Shown here: positions 18,941 through 28,529 of the stretch, in pieces
Position numbering within the stretch: position 1 is the stretch's first letter
Layout: the number at the start of each line of letters is the position of its first letter
From: a bacterium SCSIO 12844
GTDB lineage: Bacteria; Pseudomonadota; Gammaproteobacteria; Francisellales; Francisellaceae
Assembly (NCBI GenBank): GCA_024397935.1
Contig: CP073743.1
Span: 1,612,001-1,676,000, forward strand
Length of the DNA: 64,000 nucleotides
Direction: 5' to 3'
The notes under the pieces: model-generated
What the model saw: the letters and a program-made list of their open reading frames with translations, nothing else
Database searches by the model: none
Told to the model about the DNA's origin: nothing
Translations under genes and position numbers: made by a program

Positions 18941-20347
18941 ATGGTTATATTATGGTTTCGACAAGATTTAAGATTATCAGATAATCCTGCATTAGCAAAT
19001 GCGGTTAACAATCATGATATTTTACCAATTTATATTGATGATACAGTTAATTCAAAAGAGTATGCTTTAGGCGAGGCTTCTAAAGTTTGGCTTTATTATT
19101 CTTTAAAAAAACTAAACCAAATGCTAGATAATAAAATTTCATTTTATCAAGGCGATCCTTTAACAATTCTTAAGCAATTAACTGAAGTTTATTCAATTAA
19201 AAAAATTTATTGGAATCGTTGCTATGAACCTTGGCAAATTCAACGTGATAGAGAAATAAAAGACGTCTTTACTAAAATAGGTATTGAAATCCATAGTTAT
19301 AATGGATTTTTGTTATGGGAGCCATGGACTGTCTTAAAAAAGGATAAAACGCCTTATCGAGTCTATACACCTTTTTATCAGAAAGGTTGTTTAAATGCAC
19401 AGCCACCACGAGATTTAATAAAAAGGTCAGATTTAAATTCATTATCATTTATAAAAGATAAAAAATATTCATTAGTATTGGAGCAATTAGATTTATTACC
19501 CAAAATTAATTGGTATAGTGATGTAATTGAATATTGGCAAATTGGTGAAGATGATGCTTTAACTCAATTAGAGGATTTTTTGTCTAACCGATTAAAAGAT
19601 TATAAAAAAAGCCGTGATTTTCCAGCAATGGATGCAACTTCAAAACTTTCACCAGCACTTCACTTTGGTTTAATATCTCCACATACACTATGGCATAAAG
19701 CGTCTAATTATGAAGATTCAGATGGCAAGGCTCATTTTTTAAAAGAAATAGCATGGCGTGAGTTTTCCTATCATTTATTATTTTATTTTAATCAATTACC
19801 TAAAAAAAACTGGCAAAGTAAATTTAATCAATTTCCATGGTCTAAGGATAAAGAGCGTTTAATTGCTTGGCAGAAAGGGCAAACAGGCATACCAATTGTT
19901 GATGCTGGTATGAGAGAGCTTTGGCAAACAGGTTATATGCATAATCGAGTACGTATGATTTGTGCTTCATTTTTAATTAAAAATTGTATGATTGATTGGC
20001 GTGAAGGTGAAAAATGGTTTTGGCAGTGTTTATTTGATGCGGATTTAGCAAATAATAGTGCTAGTTGGCAGTGGGTTGCAGGTTGTGGTTTTGATGCAGC
20101 ACCTTATTTTAGAATATTTAATCCAGTATTACAGGCGGAAAAATTTGATCCAGATGGTGAATATATTAAAGCTTATATACCTGAGTTGGCATTATTACCA
20201 GTAAAATATCTTTATGCACCTTGGCAAACACCAAAAGAGATATTAGAGCAAGCTAAAATTGAATTAGGCAAAACTTATCCTTATCCAATCGTAGATTTAA
20301 AACTTTCCAGAGAAATGGCACTTGAGGCTTATAAAAGTCTAGTTTGA
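18941..20347 (+). CDS. phrB: Deoxyribodipyrimidine photolyase
   Basis: 468 aa. It repairs cyclobutane pyrimidine dimers with blue light. The N-terminal antenna domain starts VILWFRQDLRLSDNPAL; the FAD domain has GMRELWQTGYMHNRVRM and the signature SWQWVAGCGFDAAPYFRIFN. The ATG directly follows the chitinase stop codon, so translation may be coupled. The 3' end overlaps the convergent MFS gene by 9 bp. Confidence 0.95.
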   Translation: MVILWFRQDLRLSDNPALANAVNNHDILPIYIDDTVNSKEYALGEASKVWLYYSLKKLNQMLDNKISFYQGDPLTILKQLTEVYSIKKIYWNRCYEPWQIQRDREIKDVFTKIGIEIHSYNGFLLWEPWTVLKKDKTPYRVYTPFYQKGCLNAQPPRDLIKRSDLNSLSFIKDKKYSLVLEQLDLLPKINWYSDVIEYWQIGEDDALTQLEDFLSNRLKDYKKSRDFPAMDATSKLSPALHFGLISPHTLWHKASNYEDSDGKAHFLKEIAWREFSYHLLFYFNQLPKKNWQSKFNQFPWSKDKERLIAWQKGQTGIPIVDAGMRELWQTGYMHNRVRMICASFLIKNCMIDWREGEKWFWQCLFDADLANNSASWQWVAGCGFDAAPYFRIFNPVLQAEKFDPDGEYIKAYIPELALLPVKYLYAPWQTPKEILEQAKIELGKTYPYPIVDLKLSREMALEAYKSLV

Positions 20348-21592
20348 TGGTGCTTTTTGATGCTCTTCTTCATCAGCTCTTGGATCTAATTCATTCATTA
20401 AAGGCGTATTTGTTGTTGCTGCAGTAAAGTCTTGTTTTTCTGCATCGGTTGGTGCTTCAACTTGTGTTTTACGCCATATAAGAAAGCCTGACATTGGTAG
20501 TGAGCAAATGATAAAAAAGATTAATAATCCAACCATTCCAAATGTACTGATAAAGAAAGGAGCAATAACAGGTCCAAGCATGGCTCCACCACCATATGCT
20601 AGTAATAAACCTTGAGTTGCGCCAATAATATCTTTTGGTTCTAAACGATCACAAGCATGACTAATGCCAACTGGGTAAAGTGTAAAAGTTACTCCACCGA
20701 GGATAAATAATGTAAAGCAGAAAAAATAAAAATAATACTCTGCAGTAAAGATAATGATTAAAGAGAATATTGCTGTGATTAAGCCTAATGCACTAATCAC
20801 AGTACGGCGACTAACTTTATCTGAAATTTTACCAATAGGATATTGCAGTGCCATACCACCTAAAATAGTTATACCCATAAGCCAGGCTAATTGATTAACA
20901 TTATAATTGATATCTGAAATATAGATTGGTAGTAAACCATAAACATTACCTAAAATAAGACCACTAATAAAACAAGTAATCACGCCACTTGGACTGGTTT
21001 TAAAAAGTGATTTGATATTTAGTGTTGATGGCTCTTCAAATTTAGGAGATTCTGTTTTAGTCATTGCTAAAGGAATAACTGATAGAGAGGCTAGAATCGT
21101 TGCAATCGCATAAGGAATAAAGCTTTCAAGATGGCCGATGTTTAATAAAAATTGCCCACCAGCTTGAGCTAAATAAAGTGCAACCATATAAACAGCTAAA
21201 ATTTGACCTCTGTTTTCTTTATTACTAGTAGTTAGAATCCAGCTTTCAATAACAACATATAAACCACCAATAGCAAAACCATCAAATAATCTTAAAATAA
21301 TCCAGAAGATATCATTAATATAAATACCATGTAACATAGTAGTCACAGCTAGTAATGAGGCAAATGCAGCATAGGCTCTGATATGACCAACACGAAAAAT
21401 AAATTTTTCAGTTTTAAAAGCAGCTAACGTCATACCTGCATAGTAGAAAGTAGTCAGTGCACCAATAGATAAGCTACTACTGCCTAAGTCATGTAATCTT
21501 AAAGATAAGTAGGTTGTAATTAAACCATTGCCTAAAGTTAGAATCACTAGGCAGAGTAGGGGTGTAATTAATAATCTGAGTGTTGAAAACAT
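20339..21592 (-). CDS. MFS transporter, YcaD-like
   Basis: 417 aa from the ATG at 21592, preceded by GAGGG; the frame continues five codons upstream to a TTG. About 12 membrane segments with the MFS loop motif GKISDKVSRRTVISALGL between segments 8 and 9. The first half shows RLFDGFAIGGLYVVIESWIL, typical of the YcaD/UMF family of small drug or metabolite exporters. The hydrophilic C-terminal tail is rich in Thr, Glu and Asp. The substrate is unknown. Confidence 0.82.
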   Translation of the reverse strand: MFSTLRLLITPLLCLVILTLGNGLITTYLSLRLHDLGSSSLSIGALTTFYYAGMTLAAFKTEKFIFRVGHIRAYAAFASLLAVTTMLHGIYINDIFWIILRLFDGFAIGGLYVVIESWILTTSNKENRGQILAVYMVALYLAQAGGQFLLNIGHLESFIPYAIATILASLSVIPLAMTKTESPKFEEPSTLNIKSLFKTSPSGVITCFISGLILGNVYGLLPIYISDINYNVNQLAWLMGITILGGMALQYPIGKISDKVSRRTVISALGLITAIFSLIIIFTAEYYFYFFCFTLFILGGVTFTLYPVGISHACDRLEPKDIIGATQGLLLAYGGGAMLGPVIAPFFISTFGMVGLLIFFIICSLPMSGFLIWRKTQVEAPTDAEKQDFTAATTNTPLMNELDPRADEEEHQKAPSN

Positions 21593-21671
21593 ACAACTTA
21601 CCCTCAATCTTAACTTTTATGATATTTTTATATTTTCTTGCTCTGTAATTGTATGATAAGAATTAGAAGAA

Positions 21672-21679
21672 GGGTAGGG
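21672..21679 (+). other. KOPS-like octamer GGGTAGGG
   Basis: Plus-strand GGGTAGGG fits the FtsK orienting sequence GGGNAGGG and points rightwards to the dif site at 54925. It lies in the short gap between two minus-strand genes. A single octamer can occur by chance. Confidence 0.3.
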
Positions 21680-21702
21680 ATAAAGTGAGAAATGTGACAA
21701 TT

Positions 21703-22884
21703 TTATTTTGGAAAGTTTCCATATGATGGCTGACTAACTGAACTCATAAAATTATCTCGCATTTCTTCTAATTCAGCTTGCTGATGTTGTATGCCTGTTT
21801 GATGAAAAACTGCAGTAGCATCTCTAGTTAATCCAAGCTGATCTACAACATCTAAAGCAGCTCTAGAGTCAACTTTAATAACTCTAGGCTGTTTAGATTC
21901 ATTAAACCTTTTAAGTATAGAATCAAGATCAAGGTTACCATTATCGTCAAATAATCTAGCTCTTGACTCAACTGGAGAAAGTACTGGTTGATTACCATTG
22001 AGTTTAAAGGTAATTGATTGTTTAGAAGCTTCAGATTCAATTCTTTCACATCGATCAATGATATTATGATACTTACTTAAAATATCAACTACAACAGGTG
22101 ATGTATTCTGACCTGATAAAACAAAATCTTGTTTAATTAATTCTTCTGGAATTTCGTCTTGTCTTGCTTGCTCTACCGTTTTATTTTGTGCGAGTAAAAT
22201 TTCTTCAGCAATAGTTTTATTTGCTTGGATATTTAATTTACCTTTATCTGAATCAACGTCAGTTGAAACTGTACCTAGATCTAATGATGCTGATGTATCT
22301 TGAGTTGGTGCAGTGTAAGTAGCTGTGACACCACTATTTGCATTGGTAATAACAGCAGATGTGATATTACCATTAGGGGATTTTGTAGTAGCGACTGTCG
22401 TACCTTGACCAAGTTTATTTTGGATATTAGTAAGGGCAGTACTAATATTAGTTGACAGTGAACTTAAGTATTTATCTGATAATTCACTATTACCATCATT
22501 TTTAGGTTGCTCTACTTTAAGTTTAGTATCATTTGTGCCCATTTCAGTCTCAGGATTAACAATAGTTGCTTCTTTGGCTTTAGCAAGTTTACCCAAGTCA
22601 TCATACATTTCATTGATTTTATTTAATAAGTTGTTATGTTGTTCAATATCTTTTTCTTGTTTATTTTCAGCAGCATTTAACTTATCTAGATTTTCTTGTA
22701 CTACTTTTGTGTGTTCAGCTAATTGTTCAGCAATTTCCTTTAAGTCAGATGCATCTAACTTTTTAAAGTTTTCCTCATTAAGAGTAACAATAATTGCAAT
22801 AAATTTTTTTATTTCTTCAGTTTTTTGCTGACGGTCATTTAATTGGTCTCTAATTAGTCTTAGTTCTGCAGGTGTTAATGCCAT
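21703..22884 (-). CDS. Hypothetical coiled-coil protein
   Basis: 393 aa, no signal peptide and no membrane segment. Residues about 1-110 are charged helices with heptad character (EEIKKFIAIIVTLNEENFKK, KDIEQHNNLLNKINEMYDDL). A Ser/Thr/Asn-rich low-complexity middle (about 120-215) separates them from a mostly helical second half. The end carries a glutamate-rich patch, QQAELEEMRDN, about 20 residues from the C-terminus, reminiscent of Legionella E-block secretion signals (weak). The start has AGGAG upstream. No family recognised; it may be an effector or structural protein. The following upstream gene, 23195-24577, is similar in style but not in sequence. Confidence 0.6.
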   Translation of the reverse strand: MALTPAELRLIRDQLNDRQQKTEEIKKFIAIIVTLNEENFKKLDASDLKEIAEQLAEHTKVVQENLDKLNAAENKQEKDIEQHNNLLNKINEMYDDLGKLAKAKEATIVNPETEMGTNDTKLKVEQPKNDGNSELSDKYLSSLSTNISTALTNIQNKLGQGTTVATTKSPNGNITSAVITNANSGVTATYTAPTQDTSASLDLGTVSTDVDSDKGKLNIQANKTIAEEILLAQNKTVEQARQDEIPEELIKQDFVLSGQNTSPVVVDILSKYHNIIDRCERIESEASKQSITFKLNGNQPVLSPVESRARLFDDNGNLDLDSILKRFNESKQPRVIKVDSRAALDVVDQLGLTRDATAVFHQTGIQHQQAELEEMRDNFMSSVSQPSYGNFPK

Positions 22885-23194
22885 CTTTTCACTCCTATAA
22901 ATTAAACTTTAAATAAGTAAAATCGTTCAATAAATTCTATGAAGCTAAGAATATCAAATAATCAAATATCATGAAACACTTGTTTTGTTACAGGGGTGGT
23001 TAAAAAATAACCAGCATGTTTTAATAATCATACATTATTAATTAAAATAAAAAACAATAACATATATAGTATATTACTTTATGAATAATCAAATAACTGG
23101 TAACTTAATAAATATAATATTATCAAATGTTACGATTTTAATAGAATAATTGATATATTTTTGATTATTTTAAGATGTAATTTTATAGGATAGA
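22885..23194. other. Gene-free AT-rich spacer
   Basis: 310 bp between the two coiled-coil genes. It probably holds the promoter of the 21703-22884 gene on the minus strand. A small GGTTA/TAACC hairpin is present near 23000. No open frame or longer repeat was seen. Confidence 0.5.
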
Positions 23195-24577
23195 TTATGC
23201 TGCAGGAGCTGCCGTACCTTGATCAAGCTGTTGTTGTCTTTCCACTTCAATATGCTGTTGATCAGATTGCATCATTGGATTTGGAGGCCATGTGGATTTT
23301 TGCTGTTGTTGACCCATTTCTTGTTCTTGCATTTTTTGCTGCATAACTTCCTGTGCTTGTTTATGTAAGGGTAAAGCTTCGTCTTCTTTACCTGAAGAAA
23401 GATCAGAATCTTCTTCTAGTACTTTTGACTTTGTAGTCTGAGGGTCAGGTGTTGGTGTAGAATCAAGTTCTTGTTGTTGTTTCTGTGCTAACTCATCAGT
23501 CTTAGCTGGTTCTTTTTTTAGTAAAGAGTCTATTTTTTCAAGACCATCGACAACCTGAGCAGTAGCAGCGACAAGTTCTTTTTGATTAACAGGGTCAAGT
23601 TTAGCTCTAGCAAGCGCTTGACTTAAACTATTGTATACATGAGGCATACTATGTTCTAATGATTTAATTTTATCTTCAAGTACCTGAGTAAGTGTACTGA
23701 AGCTGTCTTGTGATTCTGGTGTACATTTTAAAGTACACTCTAAATTATGTTCTGGTCCAACAAGTCTGCTAGCTTGCAATTCAATGATATTATCAGCAAC
23801 ATTATGTATTGATTTTTCATCATCATTTAACCTTTCAATCATAAATTCATGATTATTACGATTATGCGTCATTTGACTACAAACTTCGCCGTTATCATCT
23901 TTGCCTGTTATACGAGTTTTACCTTTAACACCATCAGCATCTCTTTCAACTTCAAAGCCTTTCTTTTCGATATTATCTAAAGCATTGTCATACTGAAGAT
24001 CATTATACTCACTTTCTAATGGTTCTATTTCACTATAAAATTCTTCAAGGAAGTCTTCTGTAAGATTATCCTTTTCAGAAAGACTTTCATAAAATTTACT
24101 ACTACTTTCAGCTAAAGCTTCATATCTTTCTTTAATTGCTAGAAGTTTTTCATCATCTAATTCATCTTGAAATTCATCATTTTCTTGTTTTTGATGATAT
24201 TTAACCATAGCAGCAGCTGCTGCTCTACGAAAAGCAATTTCATATTCAATTAATTGTAATTGTAATTGTCGTTGTTGAATTTCAATTTCACGTTCACGTT
24301 GATTTTCGATAGCAATTGCGGCGGCACGCTTTTCTTTTTGATCAATCTTTTCTTGGCTAAGGATACCATTGCGTTCTTCATATCGTTCTTCAATGCGGCG
24401 GTTGTATTTAATTAGATAGGCGTCAAGTTCTTGGATGTTAACACGTTGGCCCATCTCAAATTGGATGCCTTGAACTTGGTTGCCAGAAAATACAACACTA
24501 TCATTGACTTCAGTACTTAAAGGGTTCTGAGAATCTAAAGGATCATTAAATTGTTTTCTTCTATTCTCTTCGAACAT
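23195..24577 (-). CDS. Hypothetical Gln/Glu-rich coiled-coil protein
   Basis: 460 aa, cytosolic by sequence. The N-terminal third is a long charged helix (AAAIAIENQREREIEIQQRQ, then more heptads) with an alanine run. The middle is acidic and helical, with LERL-type repeats. The last 100 residues are Gln/Pro/Ser-rich and probably disordered. No catalytic motif or known family was found. It is separated by 310 bp from the coiled-coil gene downstream and by about 90 bp from the insertion sequence upstream. No strong ribosome site precedes the ATG. Confidence 0.6.
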   Translation of the reverse strand: MFEENRRKQFNDPLDSQNPLSTEVNDSVVFSGNQVQGIQFEMGQRVNIQELDAYLIKYNRRIEERYEERNGILSQEKIDQKEKRAAAIAIENQREREIEIQQRQLQLQLIEYEIAFRRAAAAAMVKYHQKQENDEFQDELDDEKLLAIKERYEALAESSSKFYESLSEKDNLTEDFLEEFYSEIEPLESEYNDLQYDNALDNIEKKGFEVERDADGVKGKTRITGKDDNGEVCSQMTHNRNNHEFMIERLNDDEKSIHNVADNIIELQASRLVGPEHNLECTLKCTPESQDSFSTLTQVLEDKIKSLEHSMPHVYNSLSQALARAKLDPVNQKELVAATAQVVDGLEKIDSLLKKEPAKTDELAQKQQQELDSTPTPDPQTTKSKVLEEDSDLSSGKEDEALPLHKQAQEVMQQKMQEQEMGQQQQKSTWPPNPMMQSDQQHIEVERQQQLDQGTAAPAA

Positions 24578-24657
24578 ACTTACACCACGCTTATTTAAAT
24601 TTCACAACACCGCTGGTCATATAATAACAAATTTCTTGAAAATAATCAATCAATTAG

Positions 24658-24666
24658 CTAACTTTT
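24658..24666. repeat. Left 9-bp target duplication of the IS
   Basis: CTAACTTTT directly outside the left inverted repeat, identical to 26221-26229 on the other side. Confidence 0.88.
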
Positions 24667-26220
24667 CAGCTATTCCCGCTTAATTTTTCATTTAATTATT
24701 AATTCCATTAGCATTCTCATTGACAATACTTACCGCTACAGCATATGCACCGTATATTAGATTTTTATGTCTCATTAATAAATAACCGGGTATAGTTAAA
24801 AACACGATGTTCATGGCAAAATATAATTAACCAGTGTCGATGATCAATTGGGCTTTAACTTTTCCTGATAGGTGTAAATATAGCGCTTCCCAACTATTAA
24901 TCTGTGCTATAAAAAAAGCACTTCTTATTCTGTCCCATAAACGACTTCTTGTCTCTAATTTTTTTAATGCCGACTTAAATAATGGACAGCATAGTTCTTG
25001 AATTTGATCTACCAAAAATGCCAATAGCATCAAAAAGCCAAATACTGTACATAAGTTGTTTGCTCCATGACCAAAATTGTGTTCAAAATTATACCCTTGA
25101 TTTTTTAATGTATTAAATGTCTCATTTTCAATTTTCCAGCGTGCACGTGCTCCTGTCATTATTTTAAATACATTGTTTGAATTAAGATCAAGGTCTGTCA
25201 CCCAAGTAAAATGCTGTACTTTACCTTTTTTATTTGTCTGTTTATAAGACAAAAAGTTAACCTTAATATCACTTCTAGTTTCATTTAATTCAGCTTGATT
25301 AACCCACTCAAATTCATGTTTAACACCCTCTAGTGACATCGACAAAAACTCGGATTTACTTGCTTTAACCCAGTCAAAAAGCCAGGTATGATCACTTGGT
25401 TTTACTCCTAGAATATAATGAATATTATGTTTGTTTAGGTCATCAATATGAGGGCCATTGGCATATAAGGCATCTTCAACAAAAATCATTGCTAAGTGCG
25501 GGTGTTCTTGGCGAAGACGTTTAATTAAACGTTTGGCTGCATTTCGCTCACAATCATTTTTCTTTGTTCCATCACTTTTAATAATTGGCTCAGGCGCTAA
25601 TGGAATCACTTGCTTTATATCAGGATGTACAATCGAAGCACACAACATTTGATGATAATAAGTTTTTGTTCCATTACGGTGATGTTTTACACAGCAATTA
25701 TCACAATGCACTTCATGTGATGAAAACATCCCTGTGCCGTCACTGGAAATCAAATAATAATCATTATAAAAACAATATTGCTCTAGAACTTTACCTCTTT
25801 GTAGATTGCTTAGTAATGCATTAAATGACTGACGTAATTGAAGATAATCAATTTCATCTAAACGTTCACGTAAATATGTATCACATGGCACTTTTTCAAC
25901 TTTATATAATGAGCTAATATTATTTTTAACCAAACTGCCCTCTGATCGCATATCTTTATCAAATTTAAGTAATGAAGGATACTTCATTCCAAATACTGCC
26001 ATGCCACACATCAAACAATCAACAAGTGAGTAAATGCTGGATGACTTCCTATCAGTAGCTTTTGCAAAGCTATTTCTTAATGTGTGTAATAAACCTGGTA
26101 TAGATAGATGTTTTTTAAATTGATTGTTCATTGTAAAATAACTAGGTTACGAAAAATAAATATATGATCGGTCTAAAAGTCTTTATTTGCAACCCGTGTC
26201 ATTAATAGCGGGAATTGCTG
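24667..26220 (-). mobile_element. Complete insertion sequence, IS4/ISNCY-like DDE type
   Basis: 1554 bp with one transposase on the minus strand. Ends: CAGCTATTCCCGCT at 24667-24680 and AGCGGGAATTGCTG at 26207-26220, inverted repeats matching at 13 of 14 bases. Both ends are flanked by the 9-bp direct repeat CTAACTTTT. A duplication of this size fits IS4-type elements. Intact ends, duplication and reading frame suggest a recent, possibly active insertion. No other copy is in the window. The element inserted between the Gln-rich coiled-coil gene and the PLD-type nuclease gene and interrupts no recognisable frame. Confidence 0.9.
24827..26131 (-). CDS. DDE transposase
   Basis: 434 aa. The catalytic core is suggested by ISSDGTGMFSSHEVHCDNCC (first Asp region), MIFVEDALYANGPHIDDLNK (second Asp) and ARARWKIENETFNTLKNQGY (Glu in an R-x3-E helix with trailing Lys, as in the IS4 YREK signature). 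A His/Cys cluster HCDNCCVKHH after the first Asp could bind metal and is seen in ISNCY-like relatives. The ATG at 26131 lies 76 bp inside the right inverted repeat. No frameshift or stop was found. Confidence 0.9.
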   Translation of the reverse strand: MNNQFKKHLSIPGLLHTLRNSFAKATDRKSSSIYSLVDCLMCGMAVFGMKYPSLLKFDKDMRSEGSLVKNNISSLYKVEKVPCDTYLRERLDEIDYLQLRQSFNALLSNLQRGKVLEQYCFYNDYYLISSDGTGMFSSHEVHCDNCCVKHHRNGTKTYYHQMLCASIVHPDIKQVIPLAPEPIIKSDGTKKNDCERNAAKRLIKRLRQEHPHLAMIFVEDALYANGPHIDDLNKHNIHYILGVKPSDHTWLFDWVKASKSEFLSMSLEGVKHEFEWVNQAELNETRSDIKVNFLSYKQTNKKGKVQHFTWVTDLDLNSNNVFKIMTGARARWKIENETFNTLKNQGYNFEHNFGHGANNLCTVFGFLMLLAFLVDQIQELCCPLFKSALKKLETRSRLWDRIRSAFFIAQINSWEALYLHLSGKVKAQLIIDTG

Positions 26221-26229
26221 CTAACTTTT
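26221..26229. repeat. Right 9-bp target duplication of the IS
   Basis: CTAACTTTT, the same as at 24658-24666, directly after the right inverted repeat. Confidence 0.88.
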
Positions 26230-26288
26230 GGGTATATGAAACAATGCTTTTGATTTAAAATGCTATAATTTACTGATTAATAAAGAAA

Positions 26289-26960
26289 TTAATTAAATAA
26301 ATCTTTTACTTTTTCAGAGCCATCTTGTGCGGCTTGTGAGAGGTTTGAATAGATGCTATTACTGGTTGATTTAACTTGATCCCACCACGAAGTGCATTTA
26401 CCAGAAAGTTCGCAGTATTTAGGTAGAATAACAGCGGCCTCTTTACGTTTTTTAAAGTTTTGATTGTATTGATTTGCAAGTGTTACATTATGAATAATCA
26501 ATACATTCTCAGCATTTCTATAGTCAGCACTTTTTGTCCAATTAAACGAGCCAGTAATAACAGTTTTATCATCAATAATCATTACTTTATTATGTGCAAT
26601 TTTAGGCTGATAATCGATCCAGACAGGGATATTTGCATTGGTTAATGCATGTGAGACATTATATTTATTACCAGCATCAATTTTATCTAGCACTGGTGTG
26701 ACAGTTACGCCTCGTTTTGATGCATCAATTAATGCAACAACAATGGGTTGTGATGTAAATGAATAGGCCTGAATGTTAATCGACTTTTTAGCGTTATTGA
26801 TTTCATTAACGATCAATTTAGTACATTGACCATTTGAAGGTGTAAAACAAAGTTGATAGGAGGTATCATTTAATGTGCCTTCAACTTCGTTAGCAAATAC
26901 ACTATGTGATAAGGTAATTACAGTTGCAATAGCAATGATGCTTGATTGTATATAGTTCAT
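26289..26960 (-). CDS. Secreted PLD-family endonuclease (Nuc-like)
   Basis: 223 aa with a signal peptide (SSIIAIATVITLSHSVFANE). One HKD motif is present: AHNKVMIIDDKTVITGSFNW, with H-x-K-x4-D, followed by TKSADYRNAENVLI. A single motif with this length is typical of Nuc-type endonucleases that act as dimers on DNA or RNA. The periplasm or exterior is the expected location. It starts about 60 bp beyond the right target duplication of the insertion sequence, which does not cut it. Confidence 0.85.
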   Translation of the reverse strand: MNYIQSSIIAIATVITLSHSVFANEVEGTLNDTSYQLCFTPSNGQCTKLIVNEINNAKKSINIQAYSFTSQPIVVALIDASKRGVTVTPVLDKIDAGNKYNVSHALTNANIPVWIDYQPKIAHNKVMIIDDKTVITGSFNWTKSADYRNAENVLIIHNVTLANQYNQNFKKRKEAAVILPKYCELSGKCTSWWDQVKSTSNSIYSNLSQAAQDGSEKVKDLFN

Positions 26961-27026
26961 AAATTTACTTTAAAGTTGGTTTATATTTTAACTTATTACA
27001 ATATAAGATTCTGCTGGAAGCAATAT

Positions 27027-27434
27027 CTATTTAAAAGCCCATAGTTTGCTAAGTATAAAAGTAATTGGTGGTACAGTTGCTAGTGTTAAAAATAGTGCAA
27101 ATTGATAATGGGGTATAAATAGTAGATAAATACCATACAAACCTTCATTTAAAATAAAGCTTAAAGTGGCAACAATAAAAAATTTAATATTTGACGTATG
27201 ACTTATTTTTTTTCCGTGCTCATGGAAAGTCCAATTTTTATGGCCAAAGTAGCTAACATTATAAGCAATAAGAAATGCAACGATATTGGCTAAAAGTGGA
27301 TACCAGTGAAAAAAATGAACTAGAATACTTACAATGATAAAGTGCACAATTGCAGCAATAACACCAACAATTCCAAATTTAAATGTTTGTTTAAAAAGAA
27401 TAATATGATGTGGTTTAATCACTGCTTGACTCAT
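27027..27434 (-). CDS. gtrA: GtrA-like flippase subunit
   Basis: 135 aa with four membrane segments (FGIVGVIAAIVHFIIVSILV, WYPLLANIVAFLIAYNVSYF, IKFFIVATLSFILNEGLYGI, FALFLTLATVPPITFILSKL) and the conserved GHKNWTF and KLWAF motifs. GtrA proteins move polyprenyl-phosphate-linked glucose across the inner membrane. It overlaps gtrB by 20 bp, so the pair is one transcript. Confidence 0.85.
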   Translation of the reverse strand: MSQAVIKPHHIILFKQTFKFGIVGVIAAIVHFIIVSILVHFFHWYPLLANIVAFLIAYNVSYFGHKNWTFHEHGKKISHTSNIKFFIVATLSFILNEGLYGIYLLFIPHYQFALFLTLATVPPITFILSKLWAFK

Positions 27435-28404
27435 TTGTTTTAGTAGAAGCTAAATTACGACTTTTCTTTTTATTAATAATATAGATAGGGCGTTGTTTTA
27501 CTTCATTAAAAATTCTAGCAACATATTCACCGACAACACCAATTGATATCAATTGAATACCACCTAAGAAAGTAATGCCTGCAACAACGGTAGCCCAACC
27601 TGGTGTTCTTACGCCAGAGATAAATGTATCAATAATAACGTATATGCCATAACAAAATGCTAATAAGGAAATAATAACGCCTATTAATGACCATATTCTT
27701 AATGGCCAATCTGAAAACGAAGTAATACCAGTAAGCGCTAATTCAAATAGTTTACGATAATTCCATTTACTTTTACCATCGCCAGCTCTAGGAGCGACTT
27801 GATAGGGTACAGGGCATCCTTTAAAACCAACCCAAGCATATAACCCTTTCATAAAACGGTTTGTTTCAGGTAATGCATTTAATGCGATTAAGACTTGACG
27901 GTCGATTAATCTAAAATCACCTGCATCTGCAGGTAGCTCGATATTCATAATTAATTTATTGATTTTATAAAACCAACTTGAAAATAAACGTTTAAAAAAT
28001 GGTTGGTCATCACGGGATCTTACACCATAAATATTATCATAACCTTCATACCATTTTTCAATAAACTGATCAATTATATCTAATGGATGTTGAAAATCTG
28101 AATCCATAATAATAACAAATTCGGCATCAGTTGACGCTTCTTTTAAACCAGCTGTAATGGCAGGTTCTTTACCGAAGTTACGTGAAAAACTAATTAATGT
28201 AATTGGAAATTTACCTGTAATTGACTGAATAATTTCAGCGGAGTTATCTGAACTACCGTCATCAACTAAGATAATACGATAATTTGTTGTATAAGATTGT
28301 AATTTATGATCTAGTTTTTCAATAAATGCGCCAATTAAATCTGCTTCATTAAAAACTGGAATAATAAGTTCAATATATGGATTATGCTTTTGTTCTCTTA
28401 ACAT
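27415..28404 (-). CDS. gtrB: GtrB-like polyprenyl-phosphate glycosyltransferase (GT2)
   Basis: 329 aa from the ATG at 28404; the frame extends five codons to a TTG with no better ribosome site. GT2 domain: IELIIPVFNEADLIGAFIEK, VDDGSSDNSAEI, the DXD-type MDSDFQHPLDIIDQFIEKW. Two C-terminal membrane segments follow (WSLIGVIISLLAFCYGIYVI and TVVAGITFLGGIQLISIGVV). It loads a sugar onto undecaprenyl phosphate for later transfer to a surface glycan. No third, modifying transferase lies nearby, so the acceptor is unknown. Confidence 0.88.
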   Translation of the reverse strand: MLREQKHNPYIELIIPVFNEADLIGAFIEKLDHKLQSYTTNYRIILVDDGSSDNSAEIIQSITGKFPITLISFSRNFGKEPAITAGLKEASTDAEFVIIMDSDFQHPLDIIDQFIEKWYEGYDNIYGVRSRDDQPFFKRLFSSWFYKINKLIMNIELPADAGDFRLIDRQVLIALNALPETNRFMKGLYAWVGFKGCPVPYQVAPRAGDGKSKWNYRKLFELALTGITSFSDWPLRIWSLIGVIISLLAFCYGIYVIIDTFISGVRTPGWATVVAGITFLGGIQLISIGVVGEYVARIFNEVKQRPIYIINKKKSRNLASTKTNESSSD

Positions 28405-28529
28405 TTTTAGTGTTGCCAACTAATTTTATTATCTAATTTAATTTTGAATTATAGATTGTTAGGGGGATTTTTGCTATCTTTCACTTCATCGTAGTTTTTT
28501 ATTTTTCAAATAAAGGTATTAATAAGTAT

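Noticed and set aside
26181-26200. GGGTTGCA inside the right end of the insertion sequence
   Set aside because: It lies about 60 bases before the transposase ATG rather than directly at the start codon, so it was not counted with the leader motif.
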